This document shows positions 35,576 to 45,547 of a stretch of DNA of 64,000 nt, piece after piece (position 1 is the stretch's first letter; every line of letters begins with the position of its first letter). Source of the DNA: CAWAVN01 sp963844315 (GTDB taxonomy: Bacteria > Planctomycetota > Planctomycetia > Planctomycetales > Planctomycetaceae). Below the pieces are notes generated by a model that was given only the letters and a program-made list of their open reading frames with translations, was not told the origin of the DNA and did not search any database. Location: NCBI GenBank assembly GCA_963844315.1, contig CAWJOC010000023.1, forward strand, positions 186,001 to 250,000, in the 5' to 3' direction. Both the position numbers and the translations under genes were made by a program.

Positions 35576-36772
35576 TCAGTTTTTGATGTTACGAGTCAAA
35601 AATTCGTTCGCCAACTGTTGCGATAGGGCAAACTCCGCCACCGTTTGGATGGCTTCTTCCATTCTGGAATGATTTACGGCGTGGATTTCCAATGGTTCGC
35701 CCAATCCACGCAGCATCGTCAGCGTCAATCGCCCGCCGAGATGCTGTCGAAACTCCTCCAAGCCGGCAAACAAGGCTGGAGTTTCATTCAGCGTGGGGTG
35801 ATAAAGCGGCAATCCCAAGTCCTTCAGGCAATAAAGCACCTGCCAGGCATCCTCCTCCGGTAGGCCACATTCGAGCGAGGAGTAGATGCAATCCACCGCC
35901 ACTCCAATCGCCACAGCTTCCCCATGCCTGAGCGAAAACCCGCTGAGGACCTCCAATTTGTGGGCCGACCAATGCCCGAAATCCAAAGGGCGGGCCTCCA
36001 AGGCTTCAAACGGGTCGCCTCCTTGCGTGATGTGATCCAGGTGCATCCGCGCCGACTCCCGAAGAATCAGGCCGGCTTTGGCCATATTCCGGCGGCGGAT
36101 TTTCGGGGCGTCCCGGCAGAGCCGCTCGAAGACCTCTCGATCCTTGAGCAGCGACACCTTGACCGCTTCGGAAAACCCGCACAGAAAATCGCGATCCGGC
36201 AGGGATTCCAAAAGCGTGTCATCGTTGATGACGGCCCATGGCACGGCGAACGTGCCCACCCAGTTTTTCTTTTCGAACAGGTTTACGCTGTTTTTGACCC
36301 CGATGCCCGAATCTCCCTGGGCGAGCGTGGTCGTGGGCAGCCGAACCAAACGAATCCCCCGGTGAGCAATCGCGGCCGCAAAGCCTACGGCATCCAGCAC
36401 CGCCCCGCCGCCAATCACCACCACGTAACTCCGCCGGTCGAGATTGGCGGCGTTAAACACCTTGAGCATGCGTTCCAGAATGTGGATGTCGTTTTTCACG
36501 GCCTCGCCGCCGGGCACGACTTGCAGATTTCCCGCGAGGTGAAAGCGGTCCTGATGGCAGCGGGCGAACTCCAACAGCCGGTCCCAAAGCTCCGGCTGAG
36601 CGTTGAGAACATGCTCATCCAGCCAGAACTGCACCTTGGGCGGGAGTTCCCCGGAGGGTTCCAGCACATCCAACAGCACTAAGGCATCCTGCCCGAAAAT
36701 ATCCTCGGTAAACCGCAATCGATGCACGAAGGGCACGGAAAACGGCCGGGTGAAATCAGAATCGAGCGGCAT
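35576..36772 (-). CDS. Sugar-phosphate cyclase, 3-dehydroquinate-synthase superfamily (EboD-like)
   Basis: The ATG at 36772 (MPLDSDFTRPFSVPF) is preferred; an upstream GTG at 36841 would add 23 residues unlike the family. The NAD-binding and active-site stretch is intact: VVVIGGGAVLDAVGF, HRGIRLVRLPTTTLAQGDSG, GVKNSVNLF, GTFAVPWAVINDD and GFSEAVKVSLLKD. The zinc ligands are Glu in GFSEAVK, His in LDFGHWSAHKLE and His in LRHGEAVAIG. The FGHW-AHKLE form, where AroB has YGHT-GHAIE, points to the EboD branch (ebo/edb cluster) rather than the shikimate enzyme. No other ebo genes are adjacent. It probably cyclises a phosphorylated sugar; the product is unknown. Confidence 0.75.
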   Translation of the reverse strand: MPLDSDFTRPFSVPFVHRLRFTEDIFGQDALVLLDVLEPSGELPPKVQFWLDEHVLNAQPELWDRLLEFARCHQDRFHLAGNLQVVPGGEAVKNDIHILERMLKVFNAANLDRRSYVVVIGGGAVLDAVGFAAAIAHRGIRLVRLPTTTLAQGDSGIGVKNSVNLFEKKNWVGTFAVPWAVINDDTLLESLPDRDFLCGFSEAVKVSLLKDREVFERLCRDAPKIRRRNMAKAGLILRESARMHLDHITQGGDPFEALEARPLDFGHWSAHKLEVLSGFSLRHGEAVAIGVAVDCIYSSLECGLPEEDAWQVLYCLKDLGLPLYHPTLNETPALFAGLEEFRQHLGGRLTLTMLRGLGEPLEIHAVNHSRMEEAIQTVAEFALSQQLANEFLTRNIKN

Positions 36773-36942
36773 ATCTATTTCAACAAGGGTCTTGATGAAC
36801 TTGCGAACCGAATCAAGAAACAGTTTGATGGATAGATGCACCTACTTCAATGCTTCCAGGGTTTTCCTGACAGCTTTTTTAGAAATCCCTACAACGGACC
36901 GAATCCATCGGCGGGATTCGGAAATTCTCCTGAGGAGTCCAG

Positions 36943-38624
36943 ATGACATCCCTCGTCCATCGAAACGGAGTTTCCAACCTTTCGCTCGATTCGGAATCTA
37001 CCCGGGCCACACAGGGTTTTAACACCTCCGCAACAGGCGTTCTTCTGCTCATTGCTTTCAGCGGAATTATCGGATGCCAAAAAGCCGCTCCCGAAAAAGA
37101 TCCCGGTCCCGGCAACCCGGCGACTCCGGCCCGCGTTGAGTCAGCGAGTTCGCCCACCCCGCGTGTCCAAGGACCGAGCCAAAATTCCGCGACCGATCCT
37201 TTGCCCCGTTTGATTGAGACCGTTCAATCGCGTGGCGGGAAAATGACCCGCGACGAAACCGGCATCATCGCTATCGACTGGCACCGTGCTCCAATCCATA
37301 ACTTGGATCTGGAACTCCTGACGGACCTCCCCACGCTCAAGCGGCTGTATCTTTCCGGGACGAAAATCGACTCGCGCGGTTGGATGTACCTTGCATCACT
37401 GCCCAACCTGGAACGATTGGCGTTATGGAAGACACCCTTCAGCGGATGAGGATCTGCAATACCTCGCCGGGGCCAAGAAGTTGGAAGTCCTGGACCTCAG
37501 CGACACCTGGATTACGGGAACCACTCTATTACAGTTGGCAGGGTGTCAAAGTCTCGAAACATTGATCCTTAAATCCCCTTATTTGGAACCGGAATCCATG
37601 CGGCAAGTGGCCAAGCTGAAATCCTTAAGGGTTCTTGACATCCAGGCGACCGGAATCGTGCGAGGTTTGCAGATTGCGCCGCTGAAAGCTCTACCCCATC
37701 TCGAAGAATTGACAGATGGATTTCTGCGATCCGGAGATACTTCGTCAACTTGGCGGAATTCCCCAACATTCGCCGGCTCGATTTGTCTCGGCCTTTCGCA
37801 CGAATCTTCCCGAAGCCTTTTCCGAGATTGGCGAGATGCAAAAGCTCGAAAGCCTCAAGTATCGCAACATTGGAAATCAGGATGGGTTCCTAGGTCACGT
37901 CGCCAAATGCCCCACCTTGCGGGAAATTCACATCTTCGGATTTGTCGGACCAGGACGGAGAACTCGGCTCCCGCAATTTACGGATGAAGGCTTGGCCAAA
38001 CTGGCGGCTTGCCGGTCATTGCGGCTGCTCGACGTGCGCGAAGCCACGGTCACTCTCTCGGGTCTTCGTCAGATCGCCCAGGCCAATGCCGATGTGCGGA
38101 TTCTGGTCCATCCGATCAAGCTTCACGGCCTTCAGGATGCGTTTCATTCGATGGGATTGGGAGCGAAGCACACCCGCGAAGGCGGGCCAAGGCTCGCAAT
38201 CGACAGGGAGATGAACATTACCCACTTGCGGTTGGAAGATGCCAAGATCTTTCCGCCCAGTTTGCAACTCATCGCGAAATCCATCGACCCGGAGAAACTG
38301 GAACGCCTGGGGTTGGGATTCACCGATTTAACGGATGAAGGATTGGCGCATTTTGCGCCGGGAGCGAACCTCAAGCATTTGAATTTGCGGGGAACCAAAA
38401 TCACGCCGCAAGGTCTAAAAACCTTTGGCGGCGGGGAGTATCCTGAACTTCCGATGCTGGAAACCTTGGACCTCAGCGGGACGATGTTGGATGATGATTG
38501 CCTCGCGTGGATTGGCACGCTGGACCGGCTCAAAACTCTGCGTTTGGCGAACATCCAAGGCGTGACCGAAATAGGCTGGGCCAGCCTCAAAGGACTTGCG
38601 AACCTGGAAACGCTGGAAAAATGA
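36943..38624 (+). CDS. Leucine-rich-repeat lipoprotein, frameshifted
   Basis: The ATG at 36943 has a strong GAGGAG six bases ahead. After a long N-terminal stretch, LLLIAFSGIIGC looks like a lipobox, so the protein is probably a lipoprotein; a Pro/Ser-rich linker follows. Leucine-rich repeats of the planctomycete/cysteine-free type fill the rest (LPTLKRLYLSGTKIDSRGWM, KKLEVLDLSDTWITGTTLLQ, ANLKHLNLRGTKITPQGLKT). Frame changes occur near 37440 and twice between 37710 and 37800; LAEFPNIRRLDLSRPF is seen only in the third frame there. The gene converges with the next one across 23 bases. The function is likely protein-protein interaction; the partner is unknown. Confidence 0.72.
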
Positions 38625-38647
38625 CGAAGTCCCGGAGATAGCTTTCC

Positions 38648-40645
38648 TCACTCGGAGGGTGAGGTCTCGTAATACCAACTTGCATTGGAGACATCGAAGC
38701 GACGGTATTCCACGGTGTCGCCCGTTGCCGGATGGGTCACGATGGTTTGAAACCTTAGAACCCCGAAGGGCAATTGGTCGCAAATCCACACGTCGCTGCG
38801 ATAACTCAACGCCCGCTCTCCGGGCGGGGCATAATTCACCCGCGAAGCCGCCTGCTGACAGCGGAAAGCGTCCGGCCGCAGGGCAGTTTTCACATAGCGA
38901 ATGTGGTCCGCATTGTAGGGCCTGGGATGCGGAAGGTTTCGCAGGAAGGTCTCGGCCTTATGCCTAACCGCTGCGTTTGGAACGCCTTCCAGCCAGACTA
39001 GGAATTCACGCGGAGATTGGCCCGCGTTAAACCGGGATTCATCAATGTGGTAAGTTACCTTTTCCTCCTTGGAACCGGCGAATTTCCAAGTCGCGATGAC
39101 CTTGCGAATTGTTCGTCCCTCCAGCATCGTTTCTCCACCATCTTCCAGGCGAAGAATGGTCAATGTGCCATCGGCTTCGGGAGTGGAAAACTCGATCCAC
39201 GCCGGGTCGGATTCATCCACGGGCGGCAGGGTGGAGAAAAACGTCGTCAATCGGCGGGGAAGTTCCGGCGGGCGGGTGTCATAGTCAATCCATTTCCAAT
39301 CCTTCATCACAGAATACAGCCAAGAGGGTTGCCAGGGGTTGGACGCGGCAGACGCCGCCGACGCAACCGAAACGGCCAAACAAATGCCCGCAATTCCCAT
39401 AAACCACCGCCGGGAAGCGAAGCGGTCGAACAGGGGCAAAAGCGCTATCAGCCAAAACGGAATCAGCCAGAACACCCACCTAAGCCCTGCGGTATTGCCG
39501 CCGTAGTTGTAATTCGCGGTGCGGGTGAGATAGAACCCCATGACCAGGAGGGTCAAAACGATTCCCACGGCATGAATTGGCCACAGGCGATGGGACTTCC
39601 ACGATTTGACATTGAGCCAACTCCAAAGCGTGAGCAGAAAAATCGGCGTCAACGAAAAAATCCCATGATGCCCGATGGTGCAATGCAGTAGATACACCAT
39701 CGGCGGTTCCTGGTTGGCATCAATGCCTTTGGGACTGACCCAATAACTGGGCACGCCCTCGAACACGTATTCGTACTTTTCCGTGCCGTAGTAGGCATAG
39801 AACGGCTTGATGCCGCCGGTGGCTTCGTAGTTGGTCCAAAAGAATCCCGCCAAAGGCACAATCGCCGCCGGGACAAAGTACATCGCAGTCAACCGGGGCG
39901 ATTTCCAGACCAACAGTCCAAACACAACAAGGCCCCAAAGCGCCGCGGGCAATTCATTCGTGGAGGCAAACGCCGCGAAAAACCCCGCCGCGAAAAACAG
40001 CAAGGGATGCCGTTCTTCATCACAAACAATCCTTGCAGTGGGAATCAGGGAAAGGATGATGCTGACCGCCGCGACCGTATGGTTATTGAGCGTCACGATG
40101 TACGTGCTCAGGTAAGTCCCGAAAGCCGCCATCACCAAAAGCATCCACAGCGCCTTTGAGGATTTGGTATATCGCCGTAGGAACCTCTCCAAAAGCCAAA
40201 TGGCCAACAGCATAGGAAGCAGGTTCACAATGACCAACAGCGTGCGGATGATGGCTTTGGTGTCATCGCGGGGACTGGCATCCGGTTCCATACCTGTTCG
40301 ATCCCCTGGAAACCGCCAAGGCGTGATGGCTCGGACGCCGCGGTACAGCCACGACATCATCGTGGACAACAGCGGCGGCTTCGACGAGTAGAAATGCTCC
40401 TCGTGCCGGACTTTGTCGATGGTGTCCCAACCGTCTTTCTCGATGATCTCGTCAATTTGATAAGTGTCCTGGACCGCCAGCGACCAGACCGTGGCCCAGC
40501 GGGAACGGTCATTGGCGCTGAGGAGCGGCTCCACGTTCAAAATGGCCGCCAAACCCAAGCCTGCCGCCAAGCTAAGAAGGAGTAGGATTTTCCAGCCCAG
40601 AATGGGTTGAGGAAGTGTGGCGGCTTCTGGCGTTGGGTCAGTCAT
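38648..40645 (-). CDS. Polytopic membrane protein, GT39/PMT-like glycosyltransferase family
   Basis: The ATG at 40645 (MTDPTPEAATLPQPILG) is chosen because the first transmembrane segment (ILLLLSLAAGLGLAAIL) begins right after it. About ten membrane helices fill residues 15-420. The first periplasmic loop has ANDRSRWATVWSLAVQDTYQ and HFYSSKPPLLSTM, which resemble the Asp-containing loop of dolichyl-phosphate-mannose-type transferases. A soluble C-terminal domain of about 220 residues follows. The reading frame is intact. It probably transfers a sugar from a polyprenyl carrier at the cell envelope; family assignment is moderate, substrate unknown. Confidence 0.6.
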   Translation of the reverse strand: MTDPTPEAATLPQPILGWKILLLLSLAAGLGLAAILNVEPLLSANDRSRWATVWSLAVQDTYQIDEIIEKDGWDTIDKVRHEEHFYSSKPPLLSTMMSWLYRGVRAITPWRFPGDRTGMEPDASPRDDTKAIIRTLLVIVNLLPMLLAIWLLERFLRRYTKSSKALWMLLVMAAFGTYLSTYIVTLNNHTVAAVSIILSLIPTARIVCDEERHPLLFFAAGFFAAFASTNELPAALWGLVVFGLLVWKSPRLTAMYFVPAAIVPLAGFFWTNYEATGGIKPFYAYYGTEKYEYVFEGVPSYWVSPKGIDANQEPPMVYLLHCTIGHHGIFSLTPIFLLTLWSWLNVKSWKSHRLWPIHAVGIVLTLLVMGFYLTRTANYNYGGNTAGLRWVFWLIPFWLIALLPLFDRFASRRWFMGIAGICLAVSVASAASAASNPWQPSWLYSVMKDWKWIDYDTRPPELPRRLTTFFSTLPPVDESDPAWIEFSTPEADGTLTILRLEDGGETMLEGRTIRKVIATWKFAGSKEEKVTYHIDESRFNAGQSPREFLVWLEGVPNAAVRHKAETFLRNLPHPRPYNADHIRYVKTALRPDAFRCQQAASRVNYAPPGERALSYRSDVWICDQLPFGVLRFQTIVTHPATGDTVEYRRFDVSNASWYYETSPSE

Positions 40646-40692
40646 TAGCGGAGCGAGACTTTGCTTTGAATTGAGTATGCCTAACAAAAGTT

Positions 40693-40747
40693 GGCACAGA
40701 CATTCTTGTCTGTGCAGCCAATCCGCACAGACAGGAATGTCTGTGCC
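40693..40747. repeat. Dispersed palindromic repeat, type A copy 1
   Basis: Two 23-base arms (GGCACAGACATTCTTGTCTGTGC and its near-complement) are separated by nine bases. Each arm is itself a GCACAGACA-NNNN-TGTCTGTGC palindrome. Copy 2 is at 45548-45616; similarity continues into the flanks (ATTCAAAAAGGAGGTTG here, ATTCAAAAATGAGGTTG there). It is a REP- or MITE-like element. Confidence 0.85.
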
Positions 40748-40848
40748 ACCTTTCCATTCAAAAAGGAGGTTGAGTGAGGCGTTAAAGCTTGGTGATTGAT
40801 GGACCCCAAGCTATGAAACTCGCGCGGCCCAAGCAAGCCAGCGGTCGG

Positions 40849-41793
40849 TCAGATCAGATCCCGCAGGTGGAAGTGGTGCGGGCCGAGTTTGCCGCCGTAG
40901 TTCCCCGCCGTGACCAGCGAAAGCCCCCCCGCTTCGCACGCGGCATGAAGTCCTCGCCGCATCGCTTCGCCAACCGCGCGATCCGAAAGCCCATCAATCA
41001 CGATTTCATAGACGGCTTCGGCATCAAGCGGAATGGCAGATTTCGTCAAGGGCCTTATCGTGGGACAGTACGCATCGTTGGTGCTGGCTTTGAGGGCCTT
41101 ATACCGTGATCCCACTTTGCTCCCGCTGCGCACGATGCCGCCCGGAAAGGGCATGATGACATCCGGCACGGTTCGCATGGCATTAACCGCGGTCTCGGCA
41201 GCGCTGAGGGTTTTCTGCAAAGACGGGCCGCAAAATAGCAAGTTGCCGCCCGCGACGCCTTTGATCGTTCCGAAGCGGTCCTCGCAGACAAATTCGCCAT
41301 CCATCACCGGCAGTCGCCAGAACCGGCGCGAGCCCAGTTTCTTGGAGCCTTGAAAGCCATCCCCAAAAAACCGCAACTGCCCGCCGATCTTGATTTGCTT
41401 TTCCTTGGGGCAATTGTCGATGCCGTTATAACACGCGGTCGTGGGGCAAGTCAGGATGCACTGCCCGACCCGGTTGGTCACGGCCTGGGCCAATCCATCC
41501 CGGCTGAAGGCAAAAACCAAAACACTGATCCCCGGTCGGCCATCCGGCGTTTCTTCCGGGGAGAGAATTCGTTCAATCGCGGCTTCCACGTCGCAGGCGA
41601 TGACGCTCGTGGAAAATCCGCAGAACTCTCCAGCGGCGACTTTGGCCCAATGTTCCGAGAGGGCGGTAATGATCAGCCGCGTGCCCGTGATGGGAAACGC
41701 TTCCGCGAACGTATCCGCCACGGGAACGCCGCGAAGTTCCAATAGCGGGGTTTCGGTTGATGAATCAATCAAATGGGCATCCGATCTTTGCAC
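40849..41793 (-). CDS. ftr: Formylmethanofuran--tetrahydromethanopterin formyltransferase
   Basis: This is a complete 314-residue Ftr/FhcD protein. It moves a formyl group between (formyl)methanofuran and tetrahydromethanopterin in the C1 pathway that planctomycetes and methylotrophs share with methanogens. Family blocks seen: VADTFAEAFPITGTRLIITA, SPEETPDGRPGISVLVFAF, NRVGQCILTCPTTACYNG, RFFGDGFQGSKK, GTIKGVAGGNLLFCG, VIMPFPGGIVRSGSKVGSRY and LKASTNDAYCPT. The frame is intact. The start is a GTG at 41793 with no good ribosome site; a palindromic repeat (41799-41868) abuts it, so the true 5' end may have been altered. Other fhc or mtd/mch genes are not in the window. It is cytosolic; in such bacteria the route usually oxidises or detoxifies formaldehyde. 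Confidence 0.93.
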   Translation of the reverse strand: MQRSDAHLIDSSTETPLLELRGVPVADTFAEAFPITGTRLIITALSEHWAKVAAGEFCGFSTSVIACDVEAAIERILSPEETPDGRPGISVLVFAFSRDGLAQAVTNRVGQCILTCPTTACYNGIDNCPKEKQIKIGGQLRFFGDGFQGSKKLGSRRFWRLPVMDGEFVCEDRFGTIKGVAGGNLLFCGPSLQKTLSAAETAVNAMRTVPDVIMPFPGGIVRSGSKVGSRYKALKASTNDAYCPTIRPLTKSAIPLDAEAVYEIVIDGLSDRAVGEAMRRGLHAACEAGGLSLVTAGNYGGKLGPHHFHLRDLI

Positions 41794-41798
41794 TTAGA

Positions 41799-41868
41799 CC
41801 AGCCCGAAGCGCCAGCGAGGGAAAGATGATACTTTGGTATTCTCCCCTCGCTGGCGATTTCGGGCTGG
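41799..41868. repeat. Dispersed palindromic repeat, type B
   Basis: CCAGCCCGAAGCGCCAGCGAGGG pairs with CCCTCGCTGGCGATTTCGGGCTGG across a 23-base loop. The AGCCCGA...GCCAGCGAGGG sequence resembles repeats commonly seen in planctomycete genomes. It lies between the response-regulator and ftr genes and could act as a transcript-end hairpin for the former. Confidence 0.8.
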
Positions 41869-41909
41869 AGTTTGTCCGACGAAAACGCCAACGGCGCAAA
41901 AAAGGCAGA

Positions 41910-42530
41910 TTATCCCCCCTCAGATTCCCGCGTCAACAGATTCATGTGAATCAAATGCGGCACGCTCTTGGCGTCCATCTTCTTCATGATCTTCGCACGG
42001 TGGGCTTCAATCGTTTTGAAGGACACGTCGAGTTTCTTGGCGATTTCCTTGCTCGACATCCCCGCCACGACGAATTGCATGACTTCCGCCTCGCGGCGGG
42101 TCAACGACTGCAACCGTTCGGTGACTTCGCGCGAGTTGGTACGGACCTGCCGGCGTTTTTGATCGACCTCCAAGGCATCGTGGATGTGTTCCAAAAGCAC
42201 CTGATCGCAGACAGGTTTCTCGATGAAATCCAGCGCCCCGGCTTTCATGGCCCGCACGGCCATCGGCACGTCGCCGTAGCCCGTGATGATGATGACCGGA
42301 ATGTCGATCCCGTGGGTGCGAAGATGGTCTTGCAGTTCCAGCCCGCTCATCCCCGGCATGCGGACGTCGAGCACGACGCAACCTGGGCGGTGCGGCTCGT
42401 ATTTCTCCAGAAATTCCTGGGCCGATTCAAACGTCTCCACATTCAACTCGACCGATTCAATCAGCCAGCGCAAACTCTTCCGCACGGCCCGATCATCGTC
42501 CACCACAAAAACTGTGGGTTCTTCACCCAT
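41910..42530 (-). CDS. FixJ/NarL-family response regulator
   Basis: The start at 42530 (MGEEPTVFVVDDDRAVR) is preferred; it overlaps the kinase stop by eight bases, a sign of translational coupling. The receiver domain has DDD at the start, the phospho-acceptor Asp in VVLDVRMPGMSG, Thr in IIITGYGDV and Lys in FIEKPV. A LuxR/FixJ helix-turn-helix follows (LTRREAEVMQFVVAGMSSKE, VSFKTIEAHRAKIMKKM). It should be the DNA-binding partner of the kinase just upstream. Targets are unknown; ftr, 116 bases downstream on the same strand, is one candidate. Confidence 0.92.
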   Translation of the reverse strand: MGEEPTVFVVDDDRAVRKSLRWLIESVELNVETFESAQEFLEKYEPHRPGCVVLDVRMPGMSGLELQDHLRTHGIDIPVIIITGYGDVPMAVRAMKAGALDFIEKPVCDQVLLEHIHDALEVDQKRRQVRTNSREVTERLQSLTRREAEVMQFVVAGMSSKEIAKKLDVSFKTIEAHRAKIMKKMDAKSVPHLIHMNLLTRESEGG

Positions 42531-44195
42531 TGAATTGGCTCCCGGTGAATCGAGGGAGAGTAAAGCGGAAGGTTGTCCCCGGTCCAGCATTCGGCATGAC
42601 CTCCAAACGGCCTCCGTGAGATTCCACGATGGAACGGCTCACGGACAAGCCCATACCCAAACTCTTCTGTTTCGTCGTGAAGAAGGGTTCAAAGATCTTG
42701 TCTTCCAGGCCAGGCGACAAGCCTTGGCCATAGTCCACGACGGAAATCACAATCTCCCCTAAGGCGGTCGTCTCCACCCGCAGGAGGATCTCCTTGGAAA
42801 CCTTGGCGGACTCCTCGTCGCGCGCGACATTGGATTTCCGGTGTTTGACCGGCTTCATGGCTTCGACCGCATTGAGCAACAGATTCACCAGGACCTGCTC
42901 GATCTGCAAGGGGTCTCCAAAAAACCGCAATCGGCCCTCCTTCATTTCGGTGCGGACTGAGAGGTCGTTCGTGCGAAATTCCGGTTCTGTCAGGCGGATG
43001 GCGTCAATCAGAATGTCCGTCAGATCCGTTTCGACGTGGCGGATCTTCGCGCTTTTGCAAAAACCCGCGAAGCTGCCTGATGTAATCGCTCGAACGGGTG
43101 CATTGCTCGACGATTTCGGTTTGGGCTTCCATCAACCGGGCGGGGTCCACGTCGCCGGCCGGAGTCGCCGAATGCAACCGTGGGCGTAATTGGCAATTGC
43201 GGCCAGGGGATTGTTCAAGCAGTGCGCAGGATCGCCGCCATTTCCCCCATCGTGCTCACGCGGGAAAGATGTTCCAGTTCGCTTTGGCGTTTCCGGGCCA
43301 ATTCTTCCATCCGGCGGACTTCGGTCACATCCCGCGCCAGGACCATCACCGCGAGCACCTGCCCCGCCGGTTTGAATGGCCCCAATCGGCATTCATAATT
43401 CCTGGCGACTCCATCGGGATCCTGCGACTGGATGACGTAGTCCAGGTTTTCGCCCGACGTGAAGGCGTGCTCCATAATCTTCTCGATTTCGGGCCGCCGG
43501 TCTTCGCTGAAAAACTTGTAGATGCTCGATCCGACGACATCCTTGACCGTCAGCGGAGGTATGGTGTGGTTGATAAAGCGGATCGTTCCGTCCCGGGCCA
43601 CCGATAACACAAAGTCCGGCAGGCTTCTGAGCCAATCGTGCAGCGGGGCTTCCAGCGGATGCAGCGATTCCCCCAACGGGATTCGGGGAGCAGGCAGCAT
43701 GGAGACCGGCCCGGTCTCTGGTGCTGCAGACGACGATTTCAGCAACATTCCCACGCCCCGGACGCCGACTACATCTTTTTCGGCATTCCATTGGGGGAGG
43801 AAATGGCAATCGAGGATAAACTCGGTGAGAGGAATCTGTTGCGAAAACTCCGCCCCCCCCAAGGCCCGGCGAACCGCGTTCGTCAGGGTTTCGTTTTCCC
43901 CAAAGACTTCGAAGATCGATTCCCCATACACATTGCCGCCCCCCAGCCCCAGCATCTGCAAGCCCGCACCCTGAAACTGCAAGACTTGCCCTTCGCAATT
44001 GACCGCCCAAACGACCACAGGCAACAGTTCCAGCAAATCGTCCAAGCGTTCGCGGCTCGAAGAGTTGGCCTCCCAATGCTTTTGCCCCTCTTTGTGCAGG
44101 TTTTTCCAATAGGTGGCCTGCTTCTCCAAGCGGTGCAGTTCCGCCTGAAGCTCCCGGATTTGTCCCTCAAGTTGTCTGACTTCAGAATCAGCCAT
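42523..44195 (-). CDS. PAS-domain sensor histidine kinase (FixL-like), frameshifted
   Basis: From 44195 an N-terminal coiled coil (QLEGQIRELQAELHRLEKQA) leads to two PAS domains (LLELLPVVVWAVNCEGQV; SLPDFVLSVARDGTIRFIN). A phospho-acceptor helix follows, AHCLNNPLAAIANYAHG, reachable by restoring one G near 43228. It then has ATPase boxes N (QVLVNLLLNAVEAM), G1 (VDYGQGL), F (FEPFFTTKQ) and G2 (LGMGLSVSRSIVESHGGRLE). Frame changes lie near 43228, 43140 and 43060. No membrane segment is visible, so it is probably a soluble redox or ligand sensor. Cys replaces the usual Glu after the phospho-His, which is less common but seen in intact-looking sequence. Confidence 0.85.
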
Positions 44196-44330
44196 CTCAA
44201 TTCATTCCTGAACAGGAGCCACGGGGAGAGGAAAACGGAAGACACGTCCCTGCATTGGACAATACACATCAGCGACCGGTTAGATTATATCATGCTCTTC
44301 CTTGCGGAGGGTTTTGGACTTTTCGCCAAT

Positions 44331-45394
44331 TCAGGAATCAGGAGTTTTGAGCGATGACTTCTTGGAGAACGCCTTGACGATGTCTTCCAGGGCCAACTCT
44401 TTTGCCAAATCCAAAGCCGTTTTGCCCTCGTCATTTTTCTGGGCGAGGCTGGGTTTGTATTTCAAGAGCAACTCGACCGCATCCAGATGATCGGTGACGA
44501 CGGCCAGATGCAACGGCGTTTCCTGAGTTTTGGTGAGAGCGTTGATATCAGCGCCATGCTTCAGCAGCAGTTCAATCATCTTAGGATTGCCGCCCCGCGC
44601 GGCCAGGTGCAAGGCGGTTTCCTTGTCCGGCGTCAAAGCTTTAAGATCGGCCTGATGTTTGATGAGCACTTCCATCACGTCGAGCACCCCTGCCGAGCGG
44701 CAATGTGCAGCGGAGCATCTTCCTTGGGTTGGGCGTTTTTGTCCGCTTTGTGCTCCAAGAGCAGCTTCGCAGTTTCCGTGTGATTGTTGTAAGCCGCCAT
44801 GTGCAGGGCTGTGTGCCCGTTGGTATCCGCCAATTTCACATCGGCCTTGTTCTCAAGCAGCAGTTTGGCAATGTCCTTCGATCCGTTAAACGATGCCCAG
44901 TGCAGCGGGGTTTGCTCCAAATCTGACCGGGCATCGAGCGGGGCTTTGTTCTCAACGAGCGCTTTCACAATGGCCAGCGATCCCGCTTCCACCGCATGGT
45001 GCAGCGGCGTGTATTTCTTGGCATCGAGGGCCTTCACATCCGCTTTGCTTTCCAAAAGAAGCAGAACAATTTCCGCATGGCCTTGGGTCGAGGCCAAATG
45101 CAACGGGGTGTATTGATTTTTCGTGACCGCTTCGACGTTGGCCTTTTGCTCAAGGAGGTATTTCGCGATCTCTTTCTTGTCGATCAGGGCCGCATAGTGC
45201 AACGGCCTTAGCCCGTTGTCATCCACCGCTTCAATCAACCTGGCATCACCCGCCGAAAGCGTTTTGACTTTCGCCAGATCGTCCGCAATCACGGCATCGT
45301 GGATCTCTCCCGAAAAGCCAACCACGGGAAACAGCCAACCCAGAATCAAGATCCATTCCAGCCATTGCCGTCGATAGGGAAATCGCCGGAGCAT
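44331..45394 (-). CDS. Exported ankyrin-repeat protein, one frameshift
   Basis: Starting at the ATG at 45394 gives a normal signal peptide (RRQWLEWILILGWLFPVVGFSG); ATG 45427 is an alternative with a longer N region. About nine ankyrin repeats follow (NQYTPLHLASTQGHAEIVLL, LEQTPLHWASFNGSKDIAKL, DKETALHLAARGGNPKMIEL). Near 44690 the frame changes between HIAARQG and VMEVLIKHQADLKAL; both sides keep the repeat period. The protein probably mediates protein-protein contact outside the cytoplasm. Its substrate is unknown, and it has no visible catalytic domain. Confidence 0.82.
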
Positions 45395-45547
45395 AACTCC
45401 GTTATGTTCCGCGTTGTCGATTGGCATGAAAATGGCCCCGAATGGATAAGATCTCAATCAGTCGAAAAGAAGACCGACCGATTCCGAAGCTAAAACGATA
45501 GCGGGTCTCTTGGATAAGTGCCAGTATGTCGATTAAGAATGCCTTAC

